Of a DNA stretch of 38,123 nt, positions 1 through 7,731 are shown piece after piece (the first letter of the stretch is position 1; every line of letters starts with the position of its first letter). The stretch comes from Candidatus Omnitrophota bacterium (GTDB lineage: Bacteria > Omnitrophota > Gorgyraeia > Zapsychrales > Zapsychraceae), in NCBI GenBank assembly GCA_015233405.1, contig JADFXT010000009.1, forward strand, positions 75,432 to 113,554, read 5' to 3'. Both the position numbers and the translations under genes were made by a program. The notes beneath the pieces were generated by a model. That model worked only from the letters and a program-made list of their open reading frames with translations, searched no databases and was not told where the DNA came from.

Positions 1-214
1 CTGTTATTATCTCTTAATCCTTTTGCTTTACCATCTCCGCTTCTCCTAAGTATGTCGCTTGCACTTACTCCAGCAACCTCGGAATTCCTCCCCCCCGTTA
101 GGCGATCACAGCGAAGCCGGCTGCTTGCGCTTCCATGATGGAGAGCCCTACCCCTTCGATGCGCGAAGATCGTAAGAGCCCCCATCCGAACTCCAGTCAG
201 ACGTGTGCTCTTCC
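1..214. other. Contig-end artefact: adapter sequence joining an inverted GT4-like segment
   Basis: Positions 167-199 match the Illumina TruSeq read-through adapter at 28 of 33 bases as I recall the adapter. Positions 197-214 match the reverse complement of its distal part at all 18 bases. Left of this, about 88-166 is an inverted, diverged copy of about 219-308: both encode the GT4 stretch around GLSIMEAQA, one on each strand. The inverted copy carries a stop codon and a frame change, and is not an intact gene. The arrangement (segment, adapter, reversed adapter, segment) is what a chimeric read or fold-back at a contig end gives. Nothing here should be treated as genomic without read support. 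Confidence 0.85.
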
Positions 215-513
215 TACCTTCGCGCAATGAAGGCCTAGGGCTTTCCATCATGGAAGCGCAAGCATCCGGCTTAGCGGTCATCGCATCACGTGTGGGAGGA
301 ATTCCAAGCTTGATTGAGGATCGGAAAACAGGAATCTTAGTCGAGCCGGAAAACGTCAATGAACTGGCTAAAGAGATCATCGGCTTGTTGACTTATTCAG
401 AAAAAATCAAAGAGCTTGGCCTAAATGCCAGAGAGTTCGCCTTAAAGAATTATTCATCCGAGCAAATGGTTGAAAAAACCGTCACTGTTTATAAAAGTCT
501 TGTCAGCGCTTAA
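205..513 (+). CDS. Glycosyltransferase family 4, C-terminal fragment (5' end lost)
   Basis: This is the last ~100 residues of a GT-B fold, GT4-type sugar transferase of the kind that builds cell-surface glycans. The stretch LPSRNEGLGLSIMEAQASG, followed by VGGIPSLI and TGILVEP, is the donor-nucleotide binding region of the family; the Glu residues of EGLGLSIMEA are the expected E-x7-E pair. A full protein would be about 350-400 residues, so some 250 are missing on the left. The GTG at 205 lies inside adapter-like sequence and is not a real start; genuine coding sequence probably begins near 215. The stop at 511-513 is 4 bases before the next gene, so it is probably the first visible member of the LPS glycosyltransferase run. 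Donor and acceptor cannot be told. Confidence 0.85.
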   Translation: MLFLPSRNEGLGLSIMEAQASGLAVIASRVGGIPSLIEDRKTGILVEPENVNELAKEIIGLLTYSEKIKELGLNAREFALKNYSSEQMVEKTVTVYKSLVSA

Positions 514-517
514 GATT

Positions 518-1537
518 ATGAAAAAAATATTAGTGGTGAACGTTAACTGGGTTGGGGATGTGGCTTTTTCTGCGCCCATTTTTAAGGCCCTTAAAGAGTT
601 TTATCCTCAGTGTCAGATCACCTGTATGGCGCCATCCCGGGTTCGTGGTGTTTTAGAATGCCTTTCTGATGTCGACGAGATCATTGATTATGATGAGCGC
701 GTGACACACCGCGGGGTTTTACAAAAACTCGGGGTTATTTTAAAGCTCCGACGAGAGAAATTTGACGCGGCATTTTTGTTGCACGGCTCATTAACCAGGG
801 CTCTGATGGTTTTCTTAGCAGGAATTCCCAAGCGGATCGGGTATGATACCAAGAAGCGTGGATTTCTTTTGACGCATAAGATTTCGCCGCCGACGGGAAA
901 AATGCTCCACCGTTCGGATTATTACTTAGGCGTCTTAGAATCTTATGGTATTCCCGTCAAAGACCGCAGTCCTCGCTTAACGGTTGGTGAAGAATCTTTA
1001 AAAGAGGTAAAACAGATCCTTTTTCAGAATGGGATTTTGGATGTCCATCCGAGAATCCTTGTTCACGTCGGGGCTAACTGGACTTTAAAACGCTGGCCGA
1101 AAGAAAATTTCACGCGATTGCTGGAGAGCTTGCTTAAGGATGCGGATGCCGAGATTGTGATCCCGGGAACAAAAGAAGACCTTGGGTTGATTGAGGAGAT
1201 TTGTTCGCCTTTGAGAATCAAACCGCACATTTTAGCCGGAAAGACAAATCTTAAACAATTGATCGCGCTGATGAGCATAAGCGATTTATTGATCTCTTCG
1301 GATTCCGGCCCGCTACATTTAGCCAATGCCGTCGGGATAAAAACAATCGGTCTTTTTGGCCCTACCCGTCCGGAAGTGACCGGGCCTAAAGGGCAAGGCC
1401 GCGCCACAATTTTACAATATGAAGTCGGGTGCAACTCAAAAGCCTGTTATCATCTGGCCTGCATGGACAATATTTGTATGCAGGCCATTACGGTTAAGGA
1501 TGTCCTTGATGCCGCTTCAAAAATCCAAAATACATAA
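518..1537 (+). CDS. GT9 heptosyltransferase, WaaF-like
   Basis: Predicted ADP-heptose:LPS heptosyltransferase (GT9), 339 residues, which would add L-glycero-D-manno-heptose to the inner core on the cytoplasmic side of the inner membrane. The N-terminus ILVVNVNWVGDVAFSAP resembles heptosyltransferase II (WVGD). The C-terminal half has the ADP-heptose binding signature SSDSGPLHLANAVG followed by GLFGPTRP. The ATG at 518 is preferred to the TTG at 470, because the latter lies inside the upstream gene and adds a non-family extension. It is the first of three GT9 paralogues in a row; the next starts within its 3' end. A Cys-rich tail (about residues 302-314) is common in this subgroup. Which heptose position it modifies cannot be read from sequence. 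Confidence 0.9.
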   Translation: MKKILVVNVNWVGDVAFSAPIFKALKEFYPQCQITCMAPSRVRGVLECLSDVDEIIDYDERVTHRGVLQKLGVILKLRREKFDAAFLLHGSLTRALMVFLAGIPKRIGYDTKKRGFLLTHKISPPTGKMLHRSDYYLGVLESYGIPVKDRSPRLTVGEESLKEVKQILFQNGILDVHPRILVHVGANWTLKRWPKENFTRLLESLLKDADAEIVIPGTKEDLGLIEEICSPLRIKPHILAGKTNLKQLIALMSISDLLISSDSGPLHLANAVGIKTIGLFGPTRPEVTGPKGQGRATILQYEVGCNSKACYHLACMDNICMQAITVKDVLDAASKIQNT

Positions 1538-2489
1538 TATTCTCGTTATTTCTCTGACGAATATCGGCGATGTTATTTTGACCTTTCCAGTCGTGGATAT
1601 CTTAAAGAATGATTTTCCCGACGCGAAACTTTCCATTTTGATAGGCCCTAAGGCACAGTCGCTTCTCGAGGCAAATCCGTCTTTTGAGAAGGTTTATATT
1701 TACAATAAACATCAGTCTTTTTTGGAAAATATCCGTTGGCTAGGGGAATTAAGGCGACAAAATTTTGACCTGATCGTTGATTTAAGGAACACAGCGATCC
1801 CTTTTTTTGTCCCGACGCAATATCGCACGCCGTTAAGGAAAACCAATTCCCGCGGGCTTCATATGAGAGAAAAACATCTGGCCCGTTTACGGAGCATTTA
1901 TCCGAACGCGCAGATTTCCCCCAAACGCTATTCGTTGTTTATCAGCGAAGAGACTAAGGCTGCCGTGCGAAAGATGATTGATAAGGACATCGGTTCAAAG
2001 CCGTTTGTTGTTATCGCGCCCGGCGCTATGGATAATTCCAAAAGATGGACAGAAAAGAATTTTGCTCTTGTGGCGGATGAGTTGGTCAAAACAAAAGGCG
2101 TTGGAATTGTTTTTGTCGGCGGGGCTGAAGACCGTCACGTGGCCCAATCTATCGGGCATTTGATGGAAAGTGAATTTGTCAATTTATGCGGACGCACGAC
2201 TTTGCTGGACTTGGCCGAATTGATGAATCATTGCCAAATGGTGATCGCTAACGACAGCGCGCCAATGCATTTGGCCAGCTATTTGGATAAACCTGTCCTG
2301 GCCATTTTCGGTCCGACAGACCCTGCTCAATACGGGCCGTGGAGCTCGCAAAGTTTATACGTCGAGAAAAAGAAGGATTGTCAGGTTTGTCATAGTCCTA
2401 AGCTCAAGACCAAGCATGAGTGCATTAATAATGTTTCGGCGGAAAATGTTTTAGAAGCTCTGAAGTCTTTTGAATTTTCTAGAAAATGA
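1509..2489 (+). CDS. GT9 heptosyltransferase family, second paralogue
   Basis: Second GT9 glycosyltransferase, about 326 residues. It begins with NILVISLTNIGDVILTFP, the family's N-terminal nucleotide-sugar enzyme signature, and carries ANDSAPMHLASYLDKP with AIFGPTDP near residue 260-290 as the ADP-heptose binding segment. The ATG at 1509 is chosen because TAAGGA lies about eight bases upstream; the ATG at 1500 is possible. It overlaps the previous gene by 29 bases and its stop overlaps the next start (ATGA), so the three are probably co-translated. The expected role is a further core heptose transfer. Sequence differs enough from its neighbours that it is a distinct enzyme rather than a recent duplicate. 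Confidence 0.88.
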   Translation: MPLQKSKIHNILVISLTNIGDVILTFPVVDILKNDFPDAKLSILIGPKAQSLLEANPSFEKVYIYNKHQSFLENIRWLGELRRQNFDLIVDLRNTAIPFFVPTQYRTPLRKTNSRGLHMREKHLARLRSIYPNAQISPKRYSLFISEETKAAVRKMIDKDIGSKPFVVIAPGAMDNSKRWTEKNFALVADELVKTKGVGIVFVGGAEDRHVAQSIGHLMESEFVNLCGRTTLLDLAELMNHCQMVIANDSAPMHLASYLDKPVLAIFGPTDPAQYGPWSSQSLYVEKKKDCQVCHSPKLKTKHECINNVSAENVLEALKSFEFSRK

Positions 2490-3541
2490 CACTACAAAAA
2501 TACAACAATATTCTTGTTGTCCGCACGGACCGGATGGGGGACGTTGTCTTAACAACTCCCGCCATTGAAGCGTTAAAGGTTGCGTATCCTCATGCGAGGA
2601 TCACTTTGATGGTTTCGCCATCGACAAAGGATTTGGTTTCTGAAAATCCTTTTTTGGATGAGCTCATTATTGATGACCGCAAAAAGAAATACAAAGGGTT
2701 AAAAGGATTTATTAAACTCATCCATTTTCTTCGACAGAAGAAATTCGATCTAGCCATTATTTATCATACGAAAAGACGGTTTAATTTGGCCTGTTTTCTA
2801 GCCGGCATTCCCAATCGTGTCGGGTATAAAAATGATAAGCTGGGGATTCTTTTGACCAACCCGATCAAAGACACCCGACATGAAGGTAAAAAGCATGAGT
2901 CCCAATATTGTTTGGACGTCTTAGAAATATTAGGAATTACGACTAGAGAGGGAAAACTGCATGTTTCTACGACCAAAGAGTCGGACCTCTGGATGGAAGA
3001 ATATTTACGCCAAAATCAGATTGCGGACAAGGATTTCTTGATCGGAGTTCACCCTGGCGCCTCTGATCCTTCTCGGCATTGGCCGGCACACCGTTTCAAC
3101 GAGTTGATTGATATTTTGATCGAGAAATATCAATGTAAGGTTATTATTCTAGGAGGGCCTGATGTCGTTAGTGTGTCGAGCACGATAAAATCGTCTTTAC
3201 GTAACTCTGCTTTTGTTTATGATGTCACTGGAAAGACGTCTTTGCACCAATTTGGAAGTGTTTTAAAGAGATGCAACTTGTTTATTTCCAATGATTCAGG
3301 TCCGGTCCATGTGGCAGCGGCCGTTGGAACTCCTGTTGTGGCCATTTTTACCCGTAATCAGCCCGGAATCAATCCTGAGCGCTGGAGACCGTTAAGCCGA
3401 AACTCTAAAGTGGTCAGCGTTTCTCCGGAACAAAGCAATCTTTCTTTTAAAAAATCAGGCAAAGCACCCGCACAATATTTGGACCTTATTTCAACCGAAA
3501 CCGTTTTAGAAGCAGTTGACGCCATATATAAACTATGCTAG
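2486..3541 (+). CDS. GT9 heptosyltransferase family, third paralogue
   Basis: Third GT9 enzyme, 351 residues, starting with an ATGA overlap on the previous stop. The N-terminus reads NILVVRTDRMGDVVLTTP; the C-terminal donor site is SNDSGPVHVAAAVGTPVVAIF, followed by NPERWRPL, which is typical of the RfaF-like group without a long Cys tail. A central HPGA motif (residues ~190) is also usual for GT9. It closes the glycosyltransferase run, and a sigma70-like promoter for the next operon overlaps its stop codon. The family assignment is firm; the actual sugar (heptose or another ADP/NDP-sugar) is inferred from neighbouring heptose-kinase and KDO genes. Confidence 0.88.
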   Translation: MTLQKYNNILVVRTDRMGDVVLTTPAIEALKVAYPHARITLMVSPSTKDLVSENPFLDELIIDDRKKKYKGLKGFIKLIHFLRQKKFDLAIIYHTKRRFNLACFLAGIPNRVGYKNDKLGILLTNPIKDTRHEGKKHESQYCLDVLEILGITTREGKLHVSTTKESDLWMEEYLRQNQIADKDFLIGVHPGASDPSRHWPAHRFNELIDILIEKYQCKVIILGGPDVVSVSSTIKSSLRNSAFVYDVTGKTSLHQFGSVLKRCNLFISNDSGPVHVAAAVGTPVVAIFTRNQPGINPERWRPLSRNSKVVSVSPEQSNLSFKKSGKAPAQYLDLISTETVLEAVDAIYKLC

Positions 3542-3544
3542 AAT
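3516..3544 (+). promoter_or_regulatory. Sigma70-type promoter for the heptose/KDO operon
   Basis: TTGACG (3516-3521) and TAGAAT (3539-3544) each match consensus at 5 of 6 bases and are separated by exactly 17 bases. The -10 box includes the TAG stop of the preceding glycosyltransferase. Transcription would begin near 3551, giving a ~60-base A+T-rich leader before the heptose kinase gene. It is the best promoter-like pair I noticed, and it sits where one is expected: between the GT9 run and the precursor genes. No expression evidence is available. Confidence 0.6.
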
Positions 3545-3611
3545 CAACACTTCTTTAAAGGCATATCTCTTTATAAATTATTAATATTTATTATTTTAGA
3601 GACGAGAAAAT

Positions 3612-4646
3612 ATGTATTCGTTAGCTTCCTACAGCAAAATTATCGAAAAGTTTAAGAAAAAGAACATCTTGGTTATCGGCGATGTGATTTTAGACCAATA
3701 TATCCAAGGCTCTGTGTCGCGGATCTCTCCGGAAGCGCCTGTTCCGGTTGTTGTGGAGCAAAATAGATTCTATACGCCCGGAGGCGCTGCCAATGTTGCG
3801 CAGAATTTAAAGGCATTAGGCGCCGAAGTGGTTTTGGTCAGCCGTATCGGGGATGATTTGGAGGGGCGGATTCTTAAAGAAGAATTAAAGAAAAAAGGTG
3901 TTGTCATAGAATCTCTGTTTGTTGATAAAAACCTTCCGACCATCACTAAGGTCCGTGTTCTCGCGCAGCATCAGCAGATCGTTCGTATTGACCGGGAAAA
4001 GACCGATGAACTCGTTGATAAAAAGCTTTTTGAGAAGATTTGTCAGTTTATCAAGAAACATATCTTAGAATTTGATGGAATTATCATTTCCGACTACGGC
4101 AAGGGGCTCATTACCCCTGAGCTGGTTAATTTTGTCTGTTCATTGGCCATTCAAAATAAAAAGATCATTACCGTTGACCCGAAAGTGGAACATTTTAATT
4201 ATTATCGGCAGGTGACCTCTATTACGCCTAACTTAAAAGAGGCGGAGAATGCGATTCGAAATATCAAAATTACGGCACATGCTCCGCAGGAACTCGGCAT
4301 TCGTACGGAAAAATTAAAGACCGATGATGATGTGGACTTGGCGGGAAAAGAGCTTTTGAAATATTTAGATTTGGAATCGCTTTTGATCACTTTAGGCGAG
4401 CGCGGGATGCGGCTATTTGAGCGAGGGCAAACCCCTGTCCATATCAGCACTAAAGCGAAGGAAGTTTATGATGTGACCGGTGCGGGCGATGCTGTCATTT
4501 CCGCGTTTACGTTGAGCTTAACAGCCGGCGCGAATAAACAGCAGGCAGCGGAGATTTCCAATTTTGCGGCCGGCGTTGTCGTCGGGAAGTTGGGAGCGGC
4601 TACGGTGACGGCGAAGGAGCTTGTGACCGCGATAAAGGAATATTGA
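3612..4646 (+). CDS. rfaE1: D-glycero-beta-D-manno-heptose-7-phosphate kinase (HldE/RfaE domain I type)
   Basis: PfkB/ribokinase-family sugar kinase, 344 residues, converting heptose-7-phosphate to the 1,7-bisphosphate for ADP-heptose synthesis. The N-terminus ILVIGDVILDQYIQGSVSRISPEAPVP is nearly diagnostic for the RfaE kinase domain. Other marks are the glycine-rich PGGAANVAQN and the anion-hole/catalytic motif DVTGAGDA at residues 287-294 (GAGD 290-293). Length fits a stand-alone domain I; the adenylyltransferase domain II of fused HldE proteins is absent, so a separate rfaE2/hldC is expected elsewhere. It is the first gene after the promoter at 3516-3544. A 32-residue stretch around 215-245 looks like an insertion relative to common homologues. 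The bound phosphatase gmhB is not in the window. Confidence 0.93.
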   Translation: MYSLASYSKIIEKFKKKNILVIGDVILDQYIQGSVSRISPEAPVPVVVEQNRFYTPGGAANVAQNLKALGAEVVLVSRIGDDLEGRILKEELKKKGVVIESLFVDKNLPTITKVRVLAQHQQIVRIDREKTDELVDKKLFEKICQFIKKHILEFDGIIISDYGKGLITPELVNFVCSLAIQNKKIITVDPKVEHFNYYRQVTSITPNLKEAENAIRNIKITAHAPQELGIRTEKLKTDDDVDLAGKELLKYLDLESLLITLGERGMRLFERGQTPVHISTKAKEVYDVTGAGDAVISAFTLSLTAGANKQQAAEISNFAAGVVVGKLGAATVTAKELVTAIKEY

Positions 4647-4648
4647 TT

Positions 4649-5383
4649 ATGAAAGTCATCGGCGTTATTCCAGCCCGCTGGGGTTCGACACGATTTGAGG
4701 GAAAGGTTTTGGCCTTGATCGCCGGCAAGCCGATGATCGAACATGTTTGGTTGCGCGTCAAGAAAAGCAAAATTTTAAACGATATTATTATCGCTTGCGA
4801 TGACGAGAAAGTTTTAAAAACGGCTGTCCAGTTCGGCGCGAAAGCTGTCCTGACGTCCCCGAACCATCCTAGCGGCACCGATAGAATCGCGGAAGTTGTT
4901 AAAGATTTGGATGTGGATATCGTCGTTAATATCCAAGGGGATGAGCCGCTGATTCAGCATGCCGTTATTGATAATTTGGCCAACGCGCTGATGAGCGATC
5001 AATCTGCGGTCATGTCGACGGTCATCAAACGGCTAGAGAAGCAAGAGGAGCTGGATAATCCGAATGTGGTGAAGGCTGTTATTGACGAAGAAAGTAACGC
5101 TTTATATTTCTCCCGTGCTGCTATTCCCTATAACCGCGACAAAAAAGATTTTAAAGCGCTGACCTATTATAAACATCTCGGGATTTACGCTTATCGCAAG
5201 AATTTTCTATTGAAGTTAAAAGATCTGCCGCCGTCGCTGTTAGAGAAAACGGAAAAGTTGGAGCAATTAAGGGTCTTGGAAGCCGGATATAAGATCAAGG
5301 CGATTTTAACCGATCTTGAAACCATCGGTGTAGATACAAAAGAAGATTTGAAATTGGTTGAAGCAATTCTTCAAAAGGGATAA
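4649..5383 (+). CDS. kdsB: 3-deoxy-manno-octulosonate cytidylyltransferase
   Basis: CMP-KDO synthetase, 244 residues, coupling CTP and KDO to give the activated sugar for lipid A glycosylation. The N-terminal nucleotide-binding motif IGVIPARWGSTRFEGK, the VNIQGDEPLI metal/substrate motif and the late KLEQLRVLEAGYKI segment are all family hallmarks. Note a Glu in RFEGK where many enzymes have RFPGK. The ATG at 4649 is used: AAAGGA lies about nine bases before it, while the TTG at 4643 overlaps the previous stop. Expected length is ~245-260 residues, so it is complete. Followed after two bases by kdsA, so the two steps around KDO are translated together. Confidence 0.95.
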   Translation: MKVIGVIPARWGSTRFEGKVLALIAGKPMIEHVWLRVKKSKILNDIIIACDDEKVLKTAVQFGAKAVLTSPNHPSGTDRIAEVVKDLDVDIVVNIQGDEPLIQHAVIDNLANALMSDQSAVMSTVIKRLEKQEELDNPNVVKAVIDEESNALYFSRAAIPYNRDKKDFKALTYYKHLGIYAYRKNFLLKLKDLPPSLLEKTEKLEQLRVLEAGYKIKAILTDLETIGVDTKEDLKLVEAILQKG

Positions 5384-5385
5384 TT

Positions 5386-6207
5386 ATGGAAAAAGTCATT
5401 AAGGTGGGAGATATTAAAATCGGCGGCAAGAATCCATTTGTTCTTATTGCCGGTCCGTGCGTCATAGAAGATAAAGCGTTGGTCTTAAAGACCGCGTCGG
5501 CGATAAAGAAGGTCACGCAAAGGCTTAACGTGCCGTTTATTTTTAAGGTCAGCTATGATAAAGCCAACCGTACATCCGTTAATTCCTATCGCGGCCCAGG
5601 GCTGGTTAAGGGCTTAGAGATCATCCGGGAAGTGAAAGAAAAGTTGGGCGTTCCGGTTTTAAGTGATATTCATAATATTTTTGAGGCGGATATTGCGGCC
5701 AAAGTCCTCGATGTTATTCAGATCCCGGCGTTTTTATGCCGACAGACGGATTTGCTCGTTGCCGCCGGAGAAACCAAAAAAGTTGTCAATATTAAAAAAG
5801 GTCAGTTCTTAGCGCCCCACGATATTGCACAAGCGGTCAAGAAAGTTGAGTCGACGGGTAATACTAAAATTCTTTTGACGGAGCGGGGAGTGAGTTTTGG
5901 TTACAATAATTTGGTCACGGATTTTCGGTCCATTGCCATTATGCAGGAAACCGGATATCCGGTTGTTTTTGATGCCACTCATAGCGTCCAGCAGCCTGGG
6001 GGCTTAGGGACCGCATCAGGAGGATGTAGCCAATATATTCCGTTGTTGTCCCGTTGTGCCATCGCGGCAGGAAGTAATGGCATCTTTATTGAGACGCATC
6101 CGGACCCTAAAAACGCTCTTTCCGATGGGCCGAATATGCTGGCGCTTAACAATTTGGAGAAGTTCTTAGAACAACTGAAGGCGATTGAAGAGGCAATAAA
6201 GAAATAG
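5386..6207 (+). CDS. kdsA: 3-deoxy-8-phosphooctulonate synthase (KDO-8-P synthase)
   Basis: Condenses phosphoenolpyruvate with arabinose-5-phosphate to KDO-8-phosphate; 273 residues, TIM-barrel DAHP-synthase superfamily. Motifs seen in order: LIAGPCVIED, FKVSYDKANRTS, GPGLVKGLEI, VLSDIHN, IQIPAFLCRQTDLL, LTERGVSFGYNNLVTDFRS and DATHSVQQPGG. The Cys in GPC replaces the Asn found in the metal-independent E. coli-type enzyme, so by family knowledge this should be the metal-dependent class, like that of Aquifex. Starts two bases after kdsB stops. A 40-base gap precedes the next gene kdsD. Confidence 0.95.
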   Translation: MEKVIKVGDIKIGGKNPFVLIAGPCVIEDKALVLKTASAIKKVTQRLNVPFIFKVSYDKANRTSVNSYRGPGLVKGLEIIREVKEKLGVPVLSDIHNIFEADIAAKVLDVIQIPAFLCRQTDLLVAAGETKKVVNIKKGQFLAPHDIAQAVKKVESTGNTKILLTERGVSFGYNNLVTDFRSIAIMQETGYPVVFDATHSVQQPGGLGTASGGCSQYIPLLSRCAIAAGSNGIFIETHPDPKNALSDGPNMLALNNLEKFLEQLKAIEEAIKK

Positions 6208-6247
6208 AAGCATAAAATGCGCCAGGCCTCTTGTAAAAAAGGAAACC

Positions 6248-7207
6248 ATGTCACTTAAAAAAGCCAAAGAAGTTATTCATATCGAAGCGCAGGCCATCAA
6301 TGCCTTAGCCAAGCGAATTAATAAGGATTTTATTAAAGCCGTTGAGACGATCGTCAAATGCAAGGGCCGCGTGATCGTAGCCGGCATGGGCAAGACCGGG
6401 ATCATCGGCCGAAAGATCGCGGCGACACTTTCCTCGACGGGAACGCCGAGCATTTTTATGCACAGCGCGGAGGCACTTCATGGAGATTTAGGCCAGGTTA
6501 CACGCGATGATGTGCTCATCCTTATTTCAACCAGCGGGGAAACTGAAGAGACGAAATCGTTATTGCCGCTCATCAAAAAAATCGGCGTTAAAAGTATCGC
6601 GTTAACCGGCAATTTGAAATCCTCTTTGGCCAAACATTGTGATGTGGTGTTGGATGTCTCTGTGGAGAAGGAAGGCTGTCCTTTAGGATTAGCTCCGATG
6701 GCCTCGACGACAACGACGCTTGTTATGGGCGATGCTTTAGCAGCCTGTTTGATCGTCCGAAGAAAATTTCGGACCGAAGATTTTGCATTTTATCATCCCG
6801 GCGGCGCTTTAGGCAAAAGGCTTCTTTTAAAGGTCGAGGATTTGATGCGGAAGGGCGCTCATTATGCCAAAGTCAGAGAGCAGGCGAAGGTCAAGGATGT
6901 CTTATTGACCATCACCAAAAGCCGGTGCGGTTCTGCCTGCGTCATTGATAACGACGGAAAATTAAAAGGTATTTTTACCGACGGAGATTTGCGTCGCCAT
7001 TTAGAAACCGATCCTCAGCTTTTAGGACGCACGGTCTCTGAGGTCATGACGAAAAATCCTACGACTATTCAGAAAGACAAGTTAGCCGCGGAAACGATCC
7101 GGATCTTGGAAGGGCGGAAGATCGATGAGCTTCCTGTTGTTGATTCTAAGGGAAGACTGGTCGGGCTTTTGGATATTCAAGACCTGTTAAGGACGGGGTT
7201 AGTATGA
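6248..7207 (+). CDS. kdsD: Arabinose-5-phosphate isomerase (SIS + two CBS domains)
   Basis: Converts ribulose-5-phosphate to arabinose-5-phosphate, the first step of KDO synthesis; 319 residues, close to the usual ~325. The SIS domain (about 30-170) shows VAGMGKTGIIGRKIA, MHSAEALHGDLG and ISTSGETEE; the family signature CPLGLAPMASTT lies at about residues 140-151. Two CBS domains follow: roughly 205-260 (RCGSACVIDNDGKLKGIFTDGDLRR) and 270-319 (IDELPVVDSKGRLVGLLDIQDLL). AAAAAAGGA lies just before the ATG. The stop overlaps the kdsC start as ATGA. The next enzyme but one (kdsA) uses its product. Confidence 0.95.
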   Translation: MSLKKAKEVIHIEAQAINALAKRINKDFIKAVETIVKCKGRVIVAGMGKTGIIGRKIAATLSSTGTPSIFMHSAEALHGDLGQVTRDDVLILISTSGETEETKSLLPLIKKIGVKSIALTGNLKSSLAKHCDVVLDVSVEKEGCPLGLAPMASTTTTLVMGDALAACLIVRRKFRTEDFAFYHPGGALGKRLLLKVEDLMRKGAHYAKVREQAKVKDVLLTITKSRCGSACVIDNDGKLKGIFTDGDLRRHLETDPQLLGRTVSEVMTKNPTTIQKDKLAAETIRILEGRKIDELPVVDSKGRLVGLLDIQDLLRTGLV

Positions 7208-7731
7208 CAGCGCAATTAAAAAAGAAGATTAATAAAATAAAAGTCTTGGCCATGGATGTCGACGGTGTATTGACCAGCGGTAAGATCAATCTCGATGAAG
7301 AGGGTAAGGAAATCAAAAGTTTTAATGTCTATGACGGGTTTGGTTTGGCTCTGTGCCACAAGGCCGGTTTAAAGACTGCGGTCATCTCTGCCCGTTCTTC
7401 CGGTGCTGTGACGGCCCGCGCCCTGGATTTAAAGATCGATAGGATTTTCCAAGACGCGTACCCTAAGATCAGCGCTTATGAACAGATCCTCAAAGATTTT
7501 GATGCCCAAGATGCGGATGTTTGTTTTATCGGCGATGATCTTCCGGATATTTGTGTTCTAAAAAGAGTTGGTTTGGCCGTGGCTGTTTCCAATGCCGTGC
7601 CGGAAGTCCAGAGAGAAGCGGATTATGTCACCAAAAAACGAGGCGGCGATGGCGCGTTGAGGGAAGTCATCGAGCTTATTTTAAAAACCCAGGGGAAATG
7701 GGAAGGGTTGATAAAACCATTATGCATATAA
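7204..7731 (+). CDS. kdsC: KDO-8-phosphate phosphatase (HAD superfamily)
   Basis: Dephosphorylates KDO-8-phosphate to KDO; 175 residues, typical for the small capless HAD phosphatases of this family. The catalytic motif I is MDVDGVLTSG with nucleophile D18 and acid/base D20. Motif II is VISARSS, and the GDDLPDICVLKRVG stretch supplies the metal-binding aspartates of motif III/IV, followed by AVSNAVPEV. The start overlaps the kdsD stop by four bases and the last 10 bases overlap the next gene. With kdsD, kdsA and kdsB adjacent, the whole KDO branch is in one run. Confidence 0.94.
   Translation: MTAQLKKKINKIKVLAMDVDGVLTSGKINLDEEGKEIKSFNVYDGFGLALCHKAGLKTAVISARSSGAVTARALDLKIDRIFQDAYPKISAYEQILKDFDAQDADVCFIGDDLPDICVLKRVGLAVAVSNAVPEVQREADYVTKKRGGDGALREVIELILKTQGKWEGLIKPLCI

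Noticed and set aside
470-517. Longer N-terminus for the first GT9 gene
   Set aside because: It would start inside the preceding gene with residues not found in GT9 proteins; ATG at 518 begins the family motif.
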